The position numbers and the translations under genes are program-made. A stretch of DNA of 31,107 nucleotides from Flavobacteriales bacterium (GTDB taxonomy: Bacteria; Bacteroidota; Bacteroidia; Flavobacteriales_D; Sanyastnellaceae): contig DQKQ01000197.1 in NCBI GenBank assembly GCA_015660615.1, forward strand, positions 1 to 31,107, given 5' to 3'. Shown here one piece after another: positions 15,480 to 23,571 of the stretch (position 1 is its first letter; each line of letters starts with the position of its first letter). The notes beneath the pieces were generated by a model. It worked only from the letters and a program-made list of their open reading frames with translations, did not search any database and was not told where the DNA came from.

Positions 15480-17279
15480 ATGAGCGACGAAATAAAAAAT
15501 ACTGAAAAACCGATTACAGGCGGAGAGTTTATTATTCGTGATGTGAGCTGTGATGAGATTTTCACACCAGAAGAGTGGACGGAGGAGCATCTGATGATGA
15601 AACAAACTACAATGGATTTCATTAATTCAAGAGTTAGGCCCAACTTCGACGCTATCGATGCCCAAGAGGAAGGACTTATGTCTCAACTACTTGAAGAAGC
15701 AGGAGAGCTAGGTTTATTATGTAGTTCAATTCCCGAATCACTAGGTGGTATGGGGATGGACTTCAAGACATCTATGATAATCACAGAAGGAACTGGTGGT
15801 GGCCACTCTTTTGCTGTTAGTTATAGTGCACACACTGGTATTGCGACGCTTCCTATTCTATACTACGGAAACGAAAACCAGAAAAAAAAGTACATCCCTG
15901 GACTCGCAACAGGAAAGATAAAAGGTGCATATTGTCTTACTGAGCCCAGCTCAGGATCTGATGCAAATAGCGCAAAATCTCGTGCAATATTAACCGACGA
16001 CGGTAAGCATTATAACCTTAACGGCCAAAAAATGTGGATCACTAATGCTGGATTCGCAGATATATTCATCGTGTTTGCAAAAATAGATGACGACGAAAAC
16101 CTAAGTGCTTTCATTATTGAAAAGGAGTACGAAGGAATCACAATGAACCCAGAAGAGAGAAAGATGGGGATTAAGGGATCTAGTACACGTCAGGTTTTCT
16201 TTAACGACGTTAAAGTTCCTGTTGAGAATCTTCTTTATGAGAGAGGCAAAGGATTTAAAATCGCTGTAAACATATTAAATATAGGGCGTATTAAACTTGG
16301 AGGAGTGGTTATCGGATCGTGTAAAGAAGGTATAGCGATATCTTCAAAGTACGCTAACGAAAGAGAGCAGTTCGGACGTCCTATTTCTAAGTATGGTGCT
16401 ATTCGTCATAAAATTGGCGAGATGGCTATCGCAACTTTTGCTTCTGAGGCAGCTGTATATAGAGCTACACAGAATATCGATGATGCCATAGCAGCATTGG
16501 AAGCTGACGGAGTAGACCACGGGGAGGCTACCTTGAAAGGGATTGCTTCTTTCGCACCTGAGTGTGCTATGATGAAGGTGGTTTGTTCTGAAGTTGCAGA
16601 CTACGTTGTAGATGAGGCAGTCCAAATTCATGGTGGTATGGGGTACAGCATGGAAACACAAGTCGAGAGAGCTTACCGCGATGCGAGAATAAACCGAATT
16701 TTCGAAGGGACGAATGAGATTAACCGCATGCTCACTGTAGACATGATTCTCAAGAAGGCTATGAAAGGAGAAATGGATCTTATGGGACCAGCTATGGAAG
16801 TGGCGAACGAGTTGACAGGAATTCCTGATTTCTCTCCTCCATCATCCAACGTATACGAACGTCACCTTGCGTACATAAAGAACTTCAAAAAGGCGGTACT
16901 AATGGTTGCTGGTTCTGCAGCTCAGAAGCTTATGATGACCCTTGCTAAAGAACAAGAAATCTTGATGAGCATAGCAGACATGATGAACTGGACGTATTGT
17001 GCTGAATCTACTGTTCTTAGAGTCCAAAAGATACACAATGCAAAAGGAGAAGAAGCCGCTGCACTAGCTCTTGACGCTATGCAGACCTATGTCTATACTG
17101 TAGCAGATAAGATTAACGTTGCAGGAAAAGATGCTCTAGTAGGATTTGCTGAAGGTGACGAGCTGAAGATGATGATGATAGGGATGAAGCGTTTCACAAA
17201 AGTAGAGCCATTCAATTGTAAAGAAGCAAGACGAAGAGTTGCTGTAGCTTGCTTAGAGAAAAACGAATATTGCTTCTAG
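15480..17279 (+). CDS. fadE: Acyl-CoA dehydrogenase (FadE type, with C-terminal extension)
   Basis: FAD-dependent acyl-CoA dehydrogenase, first step of beta-oxidation. The FAD and substrate segment YCLTEPSSGSDA is at 151-162 and MWITNAGFADIF at 185-196. The catalytic base is Glu409 in RIFEGTNEIN. After the usual core (about 420 aa) there is a 180-aa helical C-terminal region, as in Bacillus FadE and long-chain (VLCAD-like) members, which agrees with the total of 599 aa. It is the last gene of MarR-fadN-fadA-fadE. Electrons would pass to ETF, which is not encoded in the window. Confidence 0.94.
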   Translation: MSDEIKNTEKPITGGEFIIRDVSCDEIFTPEEWTEEHLMMKQTTMDFINSRVRPNFDAIDAQEEGLMSQLLEEAGELGLLCSSIPESLGGMGMDFKTSMIITEGTGGGHSFAVSYSAHTGIATLPILYYGNENQKKKYIPGLATGKIKGAYCLTEPSSGSDANSAKSRAILTDDGKHYNLNGQKMWITNAGFADIFIVFAKIDDDENLSAFIIEKEYEGITMNPEERKMGIKGSSTRQVFFNDVKVPVENLLYERGKGFKIAVNILNIGRIKLGGVVIGSCKEGIAISSKYANEREQFGRPISKYGAIRHKIGEMAIATFASEAAVYRATQNIDDAIAALEADGVDHGEATLKGIASFAPECAMMKVVCSEVADYVVDEAVQIHGGMGYSMETQVERAYRDARINRIFEGTNEINRMLTVDMILKKAMKGEMDLMGPAMEVANELTGIPDFSPPSSNVYERHLAYIKNFKKAVLMVAGSAAQKLMMTLAKEQEILMSIADMMNWTYCAESTVLRVQKIHNAKGEEAAALALDAMQTYVYTVADKINVAGKDALVGFAEGDELKMMMIGMKRFTKVEPFNCKEARRRVAVACLEKNEYCF

Positions 17280-17285
17280 TATTTC

Positions 17286-17299
17286 TTACTCTTGAGTAA
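17286..17299 (+). terminator. Small hairpin after fadE, weak terminator candidate
   Basis: TTACT and AGTAA are inverted around the loop CTTG (17286-17299), shortly after the fadE stop, followed by TTATTTTTATTAT. The stem is only 5-6 bp, so it is a weak terminator candidate for the fad operon. Confidence 0.3.
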
Positions 17300-17338
17300 A
17301 ACTTATTTTTATTATCAATATAGTCCTATTTTTACATC

Positions 17339-18427
17339 ATGGCAAAGAAGCAAAAAATTATCACAAAAAAGTCGGAGAAGTTCCTCGAGAAGTATTTAAA
17401 TAACCCTTCACCAACTGGATTTGAGGCTGAAGGACAAAAAATATGGTTAAATTATCTCAAGCCATACATCGATGAGCATTTTGTTGACAGCTACGGCTCA
17501 GTGGTTGGAGTCATTAATCCTAAGGCGAAATACAAGGTTGTAATCGAGGCTCATGCAGATGAGATAAGTTGGTTCGTACACTACATAAACCCACAAGGGT
17601 TTATTTATCTGAGAAGAAATGGAGGTAGCGACCATCAGATTGCACCTTCTAAAAGAGTGGTGATTCATACAGATAACGGACCTGTGATCGGACTCTTTGG
17701 TTGGCCTGCTATTCACACTAGAAAGCCAGGCAAAGAAGAGACTCCGAAAGTAAAGAATATATTTCTAGACGTGGGAGCAAAGGACGCGAAGGAAGTGGAG
17801 AAAATGGGGATTCACGTTGGTTGCGTAGTTACTTACCCAGACGAATTCATGATCTTAAATAAGAAGTGGTATGTCGGGCGGGCGCTAGATAATCGTGCTG
17901 GTGGATTTATGATTGCTGAGGTTGCGAGGATGCTGAAAGAAAATAAGGTTAAGTTGCCATTTGGTCTATATATTACAAATTCTGTTCAGGAAGAGATAGG
18001 TCTTAGGGGAGCCCAAATGATTGCTGAGCGCATCAAGCCAGATGTTGCTATTGTGACAGATGTATGCCACTGTACTCATACTCCAATGTTGAATAAAATT
18101 GAGCAGGGTGATACAGCAGCGGGCAAAGGGCCAGCTGTGACATACGGGCCAGCTGTTCAGAATAATCTTCTAAAGCGCATCATTGACACAGCGAAAGAAA
18201 ATAAAATTGACTTTCAGAGAATGGCCGCATCAAGAACAACAGGGACTGACACTGATGCTTTTGCATATTCTAATTGTGGAGTTCCGAGTGCTCTAATTTC
18301 ATTACCTCTACGTTATATGCATACAACAGTTGAGATGGTGCATAAAGACGATGTTGAAAGTTGTATCAAACTTATTTATGAGACACTTCTCAAAATAAAG
18401 TCTGACGAGGATTTTAAATACTTGTAA
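17339..18427 (+). CDS. M42 family metallo-aminopeptidase (glutamyl aminopeptidase/FrvX-like)
   Basis: Cytosolic dizinc aminopeptidase of family M42, which forms large tetrahedral dodecamers that trim peptides. The full ligand set is visible: His72 and Asp74 in EAHADEISW, bridging Asp184 in RALDNRAGG, Glu218/Glu219 in SVQEEIGLRGA (catalytic base and ligand), Asp241 in VTDVCHCTH, and His328 in RYMHTTVEM. The length (362 aa) is normal. It is a single gene after the fad operon (59-bp gap). A CellM/endoglucanase label sometimes attached to this family is not supported. Substrate preference is unknown. Confidence 0.92.
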   Translation: MAKKQKIITKKSEKFLEKYLNNPSPTGFEAEGQKIWLNYLKPYIDEHFVDSYGSVVGVINPKAKYKVVIEAHADEISWFVHYINPQGFIYLRRNGGSDHQIAPSKRVVIHTDNGPVIGLFGWPAIHTRKPGKEETPKVKNIFLDVGAKDAKEVEKMGIHVGCVVTYPDEFMILNKKWYVGRALDNRAGGFMIAEVARMLKENKVKLPFGLYITNSVQEEIGLRGAQMIAERIKPDVAIVTDVCHCTHTPMLNKIEQGDTAAGKGPAVTYGPAVQNNLLKRIIDTAKENKIDFQRMAASRTTGTDTDAFAYSNCGVPSALISLPLRYMHTTVEMVHKDDVESCIKLIYETLLKIKSDEDFKYL

Positions 18428-18449
18428 ACGTGACGTTGAACGTAGGTTC

Positions 18450-18998
18450 TCAAAGCATTTTCGGAACCTCTAACATTTCTATTAGTTCGTCAATTCTTTG
18501 AGAATAAGCCTTTCGCGAATCTACAGATAGCTCATCGCAAGATGCTAAATCTTTAGATAAAACGGCTAACTTTTCTTGGGAAGAATAAAGTTTTATGCTG
18601 TAATCTGTAGCTTGAGCTTCAGACTCTGTTCTTGTTTTATAAAGGTAACTAGCTTCCTCGACCAGCTTGCGAAGTTCTGCTTCATTCCAAGGCTTGCTGA
18701 TGTACTTATAAATGCGACCTTTATTTATCGCATCAATAACTGCGTCAATATCGGCATGACCCGTCAGCAACATTCTAACAGGATTTGGATAATCGGGCAT
18801 GATTAGCTCAAAAAATTCCACACCGCTTATAGATGGCATCTTTTGGTCTGAAATAACGACTTCAATAGGATGATCTTTAAGAATTGAGAGTGCTTCAGAT
18901 GGTTCAGTAGTTACAAATACCGTGAAGTCTCTTCTGAAAGCAGCCCTAAATGAAGTTAGGTTGTGCTCTTCATCATCTAAATATAAGACATTTATCAT
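18450..18998 (-). CDS. Stand-alone receiver-domain response regulator without output domain
   Basis: Two-component response regulator, 182 aa. The receiver domain (1-120) is intact: acidic pocket Asp8/Asp9/Glu10, phosphoacceptor Asp51 in VISDQKMP, switch Thr79 in MLLTGHAD, and Lys102 in ISKPW. The sequence is of the RpfG/HD-GYP-associated receiver type, but no HD-GYP, GGDEF or DNA-binding domain follows; residues 118-175 are charged and probably coiled coil. It is translationally coupled to the kinase gene by an ATGA overlap, so the kinase is its obvious partner. With no output domain it may act by protein contact, as a phosphate shuttle, or by feeding back on the synthase-like proteins upstream. 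Confidence 0.88.
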   Translation of the reverse strand: MINVLYLDDEEHNLTSFRAAFRRDFTVFVTTEPSEALSILKDHPIEVVISDQKMPSISGVEFFELIMPDYPNPVRMLLTGHADIDAVIDAINKGRIYKYISKPWNEAELRKLVEEASYLYKTRTESEAQATDYSIKLYSSQEKLAVLSKDLASCDELSVDSRKAYSQRIDELIEMLEVPKML

Positions 18999-21133
18999 GT
19001 TGGAAAGCTAAGGATGAAAATCGTACCCTCCCCCATCGTAGATGAAATTTCTACCTTAGCATCGTGATCTTCCAGGATCCCTTGAACTATGCTTAGACCT
19101 AACCCCGTTCCTTTACCAACTTCTTTTGTAGTGAAAAATGGAATGAAAATTTGAGCTTGAGTTTCCTTAGACATTCCAACTCCATTGTCAGATATTTCAA
19201 CCTGAATAACCTCAACATTATCAGTCGTAACAACTCGAGTACTAACCTTTACTGATCTCTCGGATCTTTTTAAGTCAGTATCAGTAGTTGCATGAGCAGC
19301 ATTCGTAATAATATTCATGAATACCTGATTCAACTTACCTGGTTGACAATTAATGTCGGGGAGATTTTCAGATAAATCAACATCAACATCAACTACATGT
19401 TTAAGATTGCTTCTTAAGATAATTAATGTAGAAGATAGAAGCTCGTTAATATTTGCTTTAATTTCCTGATTGCCATCCATTCTTGAAAATATTCTCAAAC
19501 CTCTTACAATCTCAGCAGTTCTTTGGGCTCCATCCTCAACACCTTCAAGTAGTTCATCAATTTCACTGACTGTAAAAGAAATGTCTAATTCTAATAATTT
19601 ACTTTTAACAGATTCAATAGATTCTTTTAGAGATTCACTATTAGGGTCAAGGTTAACAATCAATGAAAGAATTTCTTTAACATCTATAAAATCTCGCTTT
19701 AATGAAACAGCACTTGAAGAAACATAGTTAATAGGATTGTTTAACTCATGAGCAATTCCAGCAGTAAGCTGACCGATAGAAGCAAGTTTTTCAGACTGTA
19801 TCAACTGCTCTTGTGTAGAACGTAAATTTTGAAGTGTTTCAGATAATGAAGCGTTGGTTTTTGTTAATTCACTTGTTCGTTCCTCTACATTCTGTTCAAG
19901 TTTAACATTTTGTTCTCGTTGAATCTTCTCATTTAAAAGTGAAGTATTTAATTCTTTTTCTTTTGCGAGTTCACTGTCTTTCTTAAGTTGGTTAATTCTT
20001 GAGCCTAAGGCTAAAGAAAGAACAACAAGCTCAATAGCACTACCCATAGGAAGAGCATAAATAGTAGCTTCATTATACGGTATTATGCCAAAGTCCTTCA
20101 ATGCAAAAATCACTACTGCTATAATAAAAACCGACCATCCTACAAGAAAATATCCTGCAGAAACATCTCCGCTCCTCCAAACTTTAATGGATGCAGGAAT
20201 TAATATAATTATTGAAAGAGCTGAAAAGTTAATTAAATCATAAGAGGTATTGTAAAAACCTAAAACCAACAAAAGTGTAGCTACAAAATATGGTATGTAT
20301 AACAATCCAAAAAGCTTATCGTAGAAAGGCGCATTTTTCTTTAAGTGTAAAAAATTGCGGGAGAATAATATTGTTAAGACGCCACCTAATATTCCAAAAA
20401 TATGTGTCATCCGAAGTGATATCCACGGTATTGATACCAAATGAAAAACCCTGTCATAACCATTAAGAACGAGTTGAGTTCCTCCGATAGCGATAATAAA
20501 CAACACGTAGTGTAGATAGTTCTTATCCTTAACACTAAAGAATAAAAATAGATTATACAAAAGGAGGGACATAACTATGCCTAAGTAAATAGCAAATAAA
20601 ACATCCCGAACATGACCATCTGATAGGATTTTTTCTGAGCTTACTATTCGTACAGGTAAAAGAAGTTGTTTCCCACTCCAAGCTCTTATATAACAAGTGA
20701 GATTAGAACAGTCAATAGAAGGGATGAGGAACGATGGATAATTCCCAATATTTAACCTATTGCGATTATTTGTATTATTTACACCGACAAGTTGATCGGA
20801 TATTGTGACCCCATCACAAACCATAAATACCTGTAAAGAATCAATCGTGGCGTAGGCAATCTCAACGTGTAAACCGGCGTCCTTAACAGGGTCGAGGTTT
20901 AACCGAGCCCAAATCCAAGTGTTTGAGTTTCCTAAATTAGGAACACTAACATTGGGCTTAACCCAAACATCATCAAATAATTCATTAGGCGTTAAGGCCG
21001 TTACATTCGCATCGGTTAATTCTAAAAGCTCTATTTCTAAACCTAAGTATTTTTGAGAAAATGCATTGTTGGAAAAAGCTATTATTGAGAAAACAATAAT
21101 AATGAAATGAAACTGTCTGATTATTGAAATCAT
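18995..21133 (-). CDS. 7TMR-DISM sensor histidine kinase
   Basis: Membrane sensor kinase, 712 aa. Signal peptide 1-26; extracellular 7TMR-DISMED2-like beta domain about 27-175 (WIWARLNL, IAYATIDSLQVFMV, YIRAWSGKQLLLPV); seven membrane helices about 178-378 typical of 7TMR-DISM; coiled coil 380-450; HisKA with His462 in GIAHELNNP; and HATPase with Asn607/Asn611 (N box), SDNGVGM (648-654) and GKGTGLGLS (673-681). All catalytic motifs are intact. The family senses small extracellular ligands. It is the third gene of a four-gene overlapping set, with ATGA overlaps on both sides, so it is produced together with the acyltransferase-like protein before it and the receiver protein after it. The ligand is unknown. 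Confidence 0.93.
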   Translation of the reverse strand: MISIIRQFHFIIIVFSIIAFSNNAFSQKYLGLEIELLELTDANVTALTPNELFDDVWVKPNVSVPNLGNSNTWIWARLNLDPVKDAGLHVEIAYATIDSLQVFMVCDGVTISDQLVGVNNTNNRNRLNIGNYPSFLIPSIDCSNLTCYIRAWSGKQLLLPVRIVSSEKILSDGHVRDVLFAIYLGIVMSLLLYNLFLFFSVKDKNYLHYVLFIIAIGGTQLVLNGYDRVFHLVSIPWISLRMTHIFGILGGVLTILFSRNFLHLKKNAPFYDKLFGLLYIPYFVATLLLVLGFYNTSYDLINFSALSIIILIPASIKVWRSGDVSAGYFLVGWSVFIIAVVIFALKDFGIIPYNEATIYALPMGSAIELVVLSLALGSRINQLKKDSELAKEKELNTSLLNEKIQREQNVKLEQNVEERTSELTKTNASLSETLQNLRSTQEQLIQSEKLASIGQLTAGIAHELNNPINYVSSSAVSLKRDFIDVKEILSLIVNLDPNSESLKESIESVKSKLLELDISFTVSEIDELLEGVEDGAQRTAEIVRGLRIFSRMDGNQEIKANINELLSSTLIILRSNLKHVVDVDVDLSENLPDINCQPGKLNQVFMNIITNAAHATTDTDLKRSERSVKVSTRVVTTDNVEVIQVEISDNGVGMSKETQAQIFIPFFTTKEVGKGTGLGLSIVQGILEDHDAKVEISSTMGEGTIFILSFPT

Positions 21134-21885
21134 ACAGAAATGTTAAAACGAACTTTCAACTTTCCTTTAGGGCCTTTAATATTCATAACATAACCTGACG
21201 GATCTGCCCACAGCTCATCCAAAAATACTCTCACCTCCTTTTGCGATTTAGGAAGGTCATCTGGGAAAATAAATTGCTCAATGCTTGCTAGTAATTTATC
21301 ATTCGGATATTTAAAATATCCATCATCACCGAACTGATCTTTAATACTCCACCCCATTTTATCTCTCATTTTCCTTGTAACAGGGGACGTAAGTGCAAGT
21401 ATGTTCCTTAAATCCAAAGTTGACATTGAGGCCATGGCAGATTGTACCATCCACTCTACTCCAAGTCCCATACCTGCTAATTCAATAGAATTCCACATAC
21501 CATTAAGCTCCATCGTGCGATCTTTCAATAAATTAGCAAGCCATGGTTTTAACCCTTCATCCATATGCCCTACAGCTTGATACAAAGGAAGATCTTCTGG
21601 CTTATCACCTGATTGAAGCCGTGTACCAGCTAATATTTTATTTCCATCAGCTGACATGGCAACTATTAATATTACATCATCTCTACCCATCCAATCAGTA
21701 TTAAATGATGAAATATTTTTTATACCATAAGCATGAAGTACACGCTTATGGCCTTCAACCATAGCTTGACAAAGTACCACGTCCTCAGAAGCCCTTAAGA
21801 TTTTAAGGACAACTTCATCAATAGGTTTTGATTCTCTGAGTTTAGAAGTTAGAGTCTTGGATAGATAACTGCTCATCGAGTTCAA
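21130..21885 (-). CDS. Acyltransferase-like protein resembling LuxI/FeeM-type synthases (GNAT fold)
   Basis: 251-aa protein not firmly recognised. The pattern looks like the GNAT-related fold of autoinducer and N-acyl-amino-acid synthases: a helical start with VEGHKRVLHAYGI (43-55), then Asp, a hydrophobic strand DVILIVAMS (70-78), the strand KILAGTRLQ (83-91, compare the GxxRL strand of LuxI), ELNGMWNS (126-133), a helix 140-160, ILALTSPVTRKMRDKMGW (162-179), and a basic C-terminal strand. Such enzymes join an acyl group to an amine. The start overlaps the ThiF-like gene by 44 bp (35 bp if the second Met is used), and the stop overlaps the kinase start by ATGA. A plain N-acetyltransferase is the main alternative. 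The fold call is moderate; the reaction is unknown. Confidence 0.5.
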   Translation of the reverse strand: MNSMSSYLSKTLTSKLRESKPIDEVVLKILRASEDVVLCQAMVEGHKRVLHAYGIKNISSFNTDWMGRDDVILIVAMSADGNKILAGTRLQSGDKPEDLPLYQAVGHMDEGLKPWLANLLKDRTMELNGMWNSIELAGMGLGVEWMVQSAMASMSTLDLRNILALTSPVTRKMRDKMGWSIKDQFGDDGYFKYPNDKLLASIEQFIFPDDLPKSQKEVRVFLDELWADPSGYVMNIKGPKGKLKVRFNISV

Positions 21886-22939
21886 TGTATAATCGTATAT
21901 CAGGTAAATTCTCGCCTAGCATCAAACGGCGACATGATTCGGCAGCAAAAGCACCACCCGATGCTACGTCAGAGTGTAACTGAGGCCAACCAACAAGTTT
22001 AGTTCCCATTAAAGCTAAGCTCTCTCTTCCTTTTTCGGAAGCAGAAGCAAAATCTACAAATAAATTAAGCGTTTCAGGAGTCCATGTTTCTCTAGATTTT
22101 AAAGAAACCATTGTTTCATAATCTATTCTACCATGAAGAAATCCATCATCTTGAGTTAAGATATCATATCTCTCTATATCCAACATGCCTCTATCACTTG
22201 TATCCATTATAACAGGTATCTTTCTCTCCATAGCTTCTAAGCGTATCAACGCTTTTGCAGCAAGTCCATCACATGCATCAATCACAACATTACATTTTTC
22301 TATAAAAGAACTAATGTTCTTCTCAGTAACTCCTTTTGGAAAAACTTCAATGTTTATGAAGGGGTCTACTTCCGAAATAGCTCTTGCAGCTACTATCCAC
22401 TTAGGCATACCCAATTCGTGAACACCTGCTCTTATTCTATTCAAGTTTGACAACTCTAATTCATCGAAATCAGCAAGAACGATAGTTCCAGCGGACCTCT
22501 CCATCGCTATGGTAAAAGCGGCTGCCTGACCTACTGAAAGGCCTACTATTCCTACAGTCTTTAACGCTAAACCTTCTTGCTCCTCTCTAGTAATTCTGTT
22601 CTTATTTCTATTTGTTCTAACTTCCACAAACTCATCCTCGGGAAGAAGTCTTACAGCAGATCCAATCCAATGATATACAACCCAACATCCGTACGTATTC
22701 CAATCTTTTCCTACTAGAATCTCACCTATAGCCTTAGCAAGGCCTGCTGGATCTTGCTTTAACACAGGGTTACGGATGATAGCTAATTCAGCAACTTGAT
22801 TTTCAAGTGTGTCACTAACCGTCTGTATAGAGCCGTCATGTTTTAGTTCTGAAAATCTATTTACCCCCTCAATAGTTGATGGGTCAATTATTTCCGCTTT
22901 CCAGCTTAGAGTATCTGCATATAAAACACTTGAAGACAT
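21842..22939 (-). CDS. E1/ThiF-like adenylating enzyme, non-canonical
   Basis: 365-aa protein with an E1-like (ThiF/MoeB/HesA) Rossmann domain at about 120-345. The nucleotide loop is GIVGLSVG (130-137), followed by LADFDELELSNLNR (155-168) with the ATP-contacting Asp and the Asn/Arg pair, PK (179-180) with the conserved Lys, and VIDACDG (219-225). The paired CxxC zinc motifs of ThiF/MoeB are missing; the only cysteines are at 85, 216, 223 and 336. The first 120 residues are an unrecognised extension. E1-like enzymes adenylate carboxylates, often C-termini of small proteins, but no ubiquitin-like or sulfur-carrier gene is nearby. It is first in the overlapping set with the acyltransferase-like, kinase and receiver genes, suggesting a small-molecule or signal pathway. 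Confidence 0.8.
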   Translation of the reverse strand: MSSSVLYADTLSWKAEIIDPSTIEGVNRFSELKHDGSIQTVSDTLENQVAELAIIRNPVLKQDPAGLAKAIGEILVGKDWNTYGCWVVYHWIGSAVRLLPEDEFVEVRTNRNKNRITREEQEGLALKTVGIVGLSVGQAAAFTIAMERSAGTIVLADFDELELSNLNRIRAGVHELGMPKWIVAARAISEVDPFINIEVFPKGVTEKNISSFIEKCNVVIDACDGLAAKALIRLEAMERKIPVIMDTSDRGMLDIERYDILTQDDGFLHGRIDYETMVSLKSRETWTPETLNLFVDFASASEKGRESLALMGTKLVGWPQLHSDVASGGAFAAESCRRLMLGENLPDIRLYIELDEQLSIQDSNF

Positions 22940-22983
22940 AGTGCAAAATCGGAAATAGTTTTCCTTTTTTTACATAACTTAGA

Positions 22984-22995
22984 TTGAGTTCTCAA
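22984..22995. promoter_or_regulatory. Inverted repeat in the gap before the ThiF-like gene
   Basis: TTGAG and CTCAA are inverted around TT (22984-22995), 45 bp upstream of the ThiF-like start. A second repeat, TTTATT/AATAAA at 23013-23030, straddles the DUF4924 stop codon. This 74-bp gap is the longest in the minus-strand run from carB to the receiver gene, so it may hold a promoter or operator for the signalling cassette. No standard -33/-7 pair was found. Confidence 0.28.
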
Positions 22996-23013
22996 CAACT
23001 AAATAATGACAGT

Positions 23014-23553
23014 TTATTCATTATAATAAACCCTCAAATGGCCTTTTGCAAGCTCATTAGCCCAATTTCGCAGAGCTACAAATCCAGATTCTGTTTCTGG
23101 TGAAATTGATTGTTTTTTCATCCTTAACAATAACCAGCCATAAAGCCCTATAAGCATCTGCTCTACAGGGTGACTTACATCTTCTTTTTGCTTAGCTACT
23201 AGATCATGAAGCATTGGATCTGCTGCTTCAAAAGCTTCCTTATACCTCAAATCATCTAATGGCCCTAGCAGCATTTCATGTAAATGAGCTAACTCAACTA
23301 CAGGTTCATTGACCGTAGATACATGACCCGACTCTTCTTTCCCTTGCGCTCTCATTTCCTTAGCTATACTGACTATCCAATCTTTTTCTTTATCAGGGTT
23401 AGTATCTTCTCTATGAGCAGTTTCATCAGCCCAATGTTCGAGAATTTCAGGAGTAAAATTTGAAGCTCGTATTAAATCTTCTATTTGCCATAAAAACAAA
23501 ATATATTCAATAATATGTTCTTTTTTCTTTTTTTCAGAAAGTGTCATACTCAA
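23014..23553 (-). CDS. DUF4924 family protein
   Basis: 179-aa soluble, mostly helical, charged protein matching the Bacteroidota-restricted DUF4924 family as I recall it. The opening KKKKEHIIEYILFLWQIEDLIRAS is typical, given here in outline: a lysine-rich start, then EYxLxxWQIEDLIRA (about 16-30). A second conserved stretch, VVELAHLHEMLLGP, is in the middle. The function of the family is unknown. It lies 18 bp after the FemAB-like gene and ends 74 bp before the ThiF-like gene. It has no signal peptide or membrane segment. Confidence 0.8.
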   Translation of the reverse strand: MSMTLSEKKKKEHIIEYILFLWQIEDLIRASNFTPEILEHWADETAHREDTNPDKEKDWIVSIAKEMRAQGKEESGHVSTVNEPVVELAHLHEMLLGPLDDLRYKEAFEAADPMLHDLVAKQKEDVSHPVEQMLIGLYGWLLLRMKKQSISPETESGFVALRNWANELAKGHLRVYYNE

Positions 23554-23571
23554 ATCTAATCATTGGTTTTA

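Noticed and set aside
15170..15643. 157-codon minus-strand frame across the fadA-fadE junction
   Set aside because: It would run antisense to two conserved genes and shows low-complexity translation without a domain.
18433..18443. Near-perfect palindrome ACGTTGAACGT in the gap between the M42 peptidase and the receiver gene
   Set aside because: The single-base centre cannot form a hairpin loop, no T-run follows, and the 22-bp convergent gap is too short to call a regulator site.
22944..22951. Minus-strand CGATTTTG before the ThiF-like gene as a -7 element
   Set aside because: Only the TTTG part matches, it is 5 bp from the start codon, and there is no TTG at the right distance.
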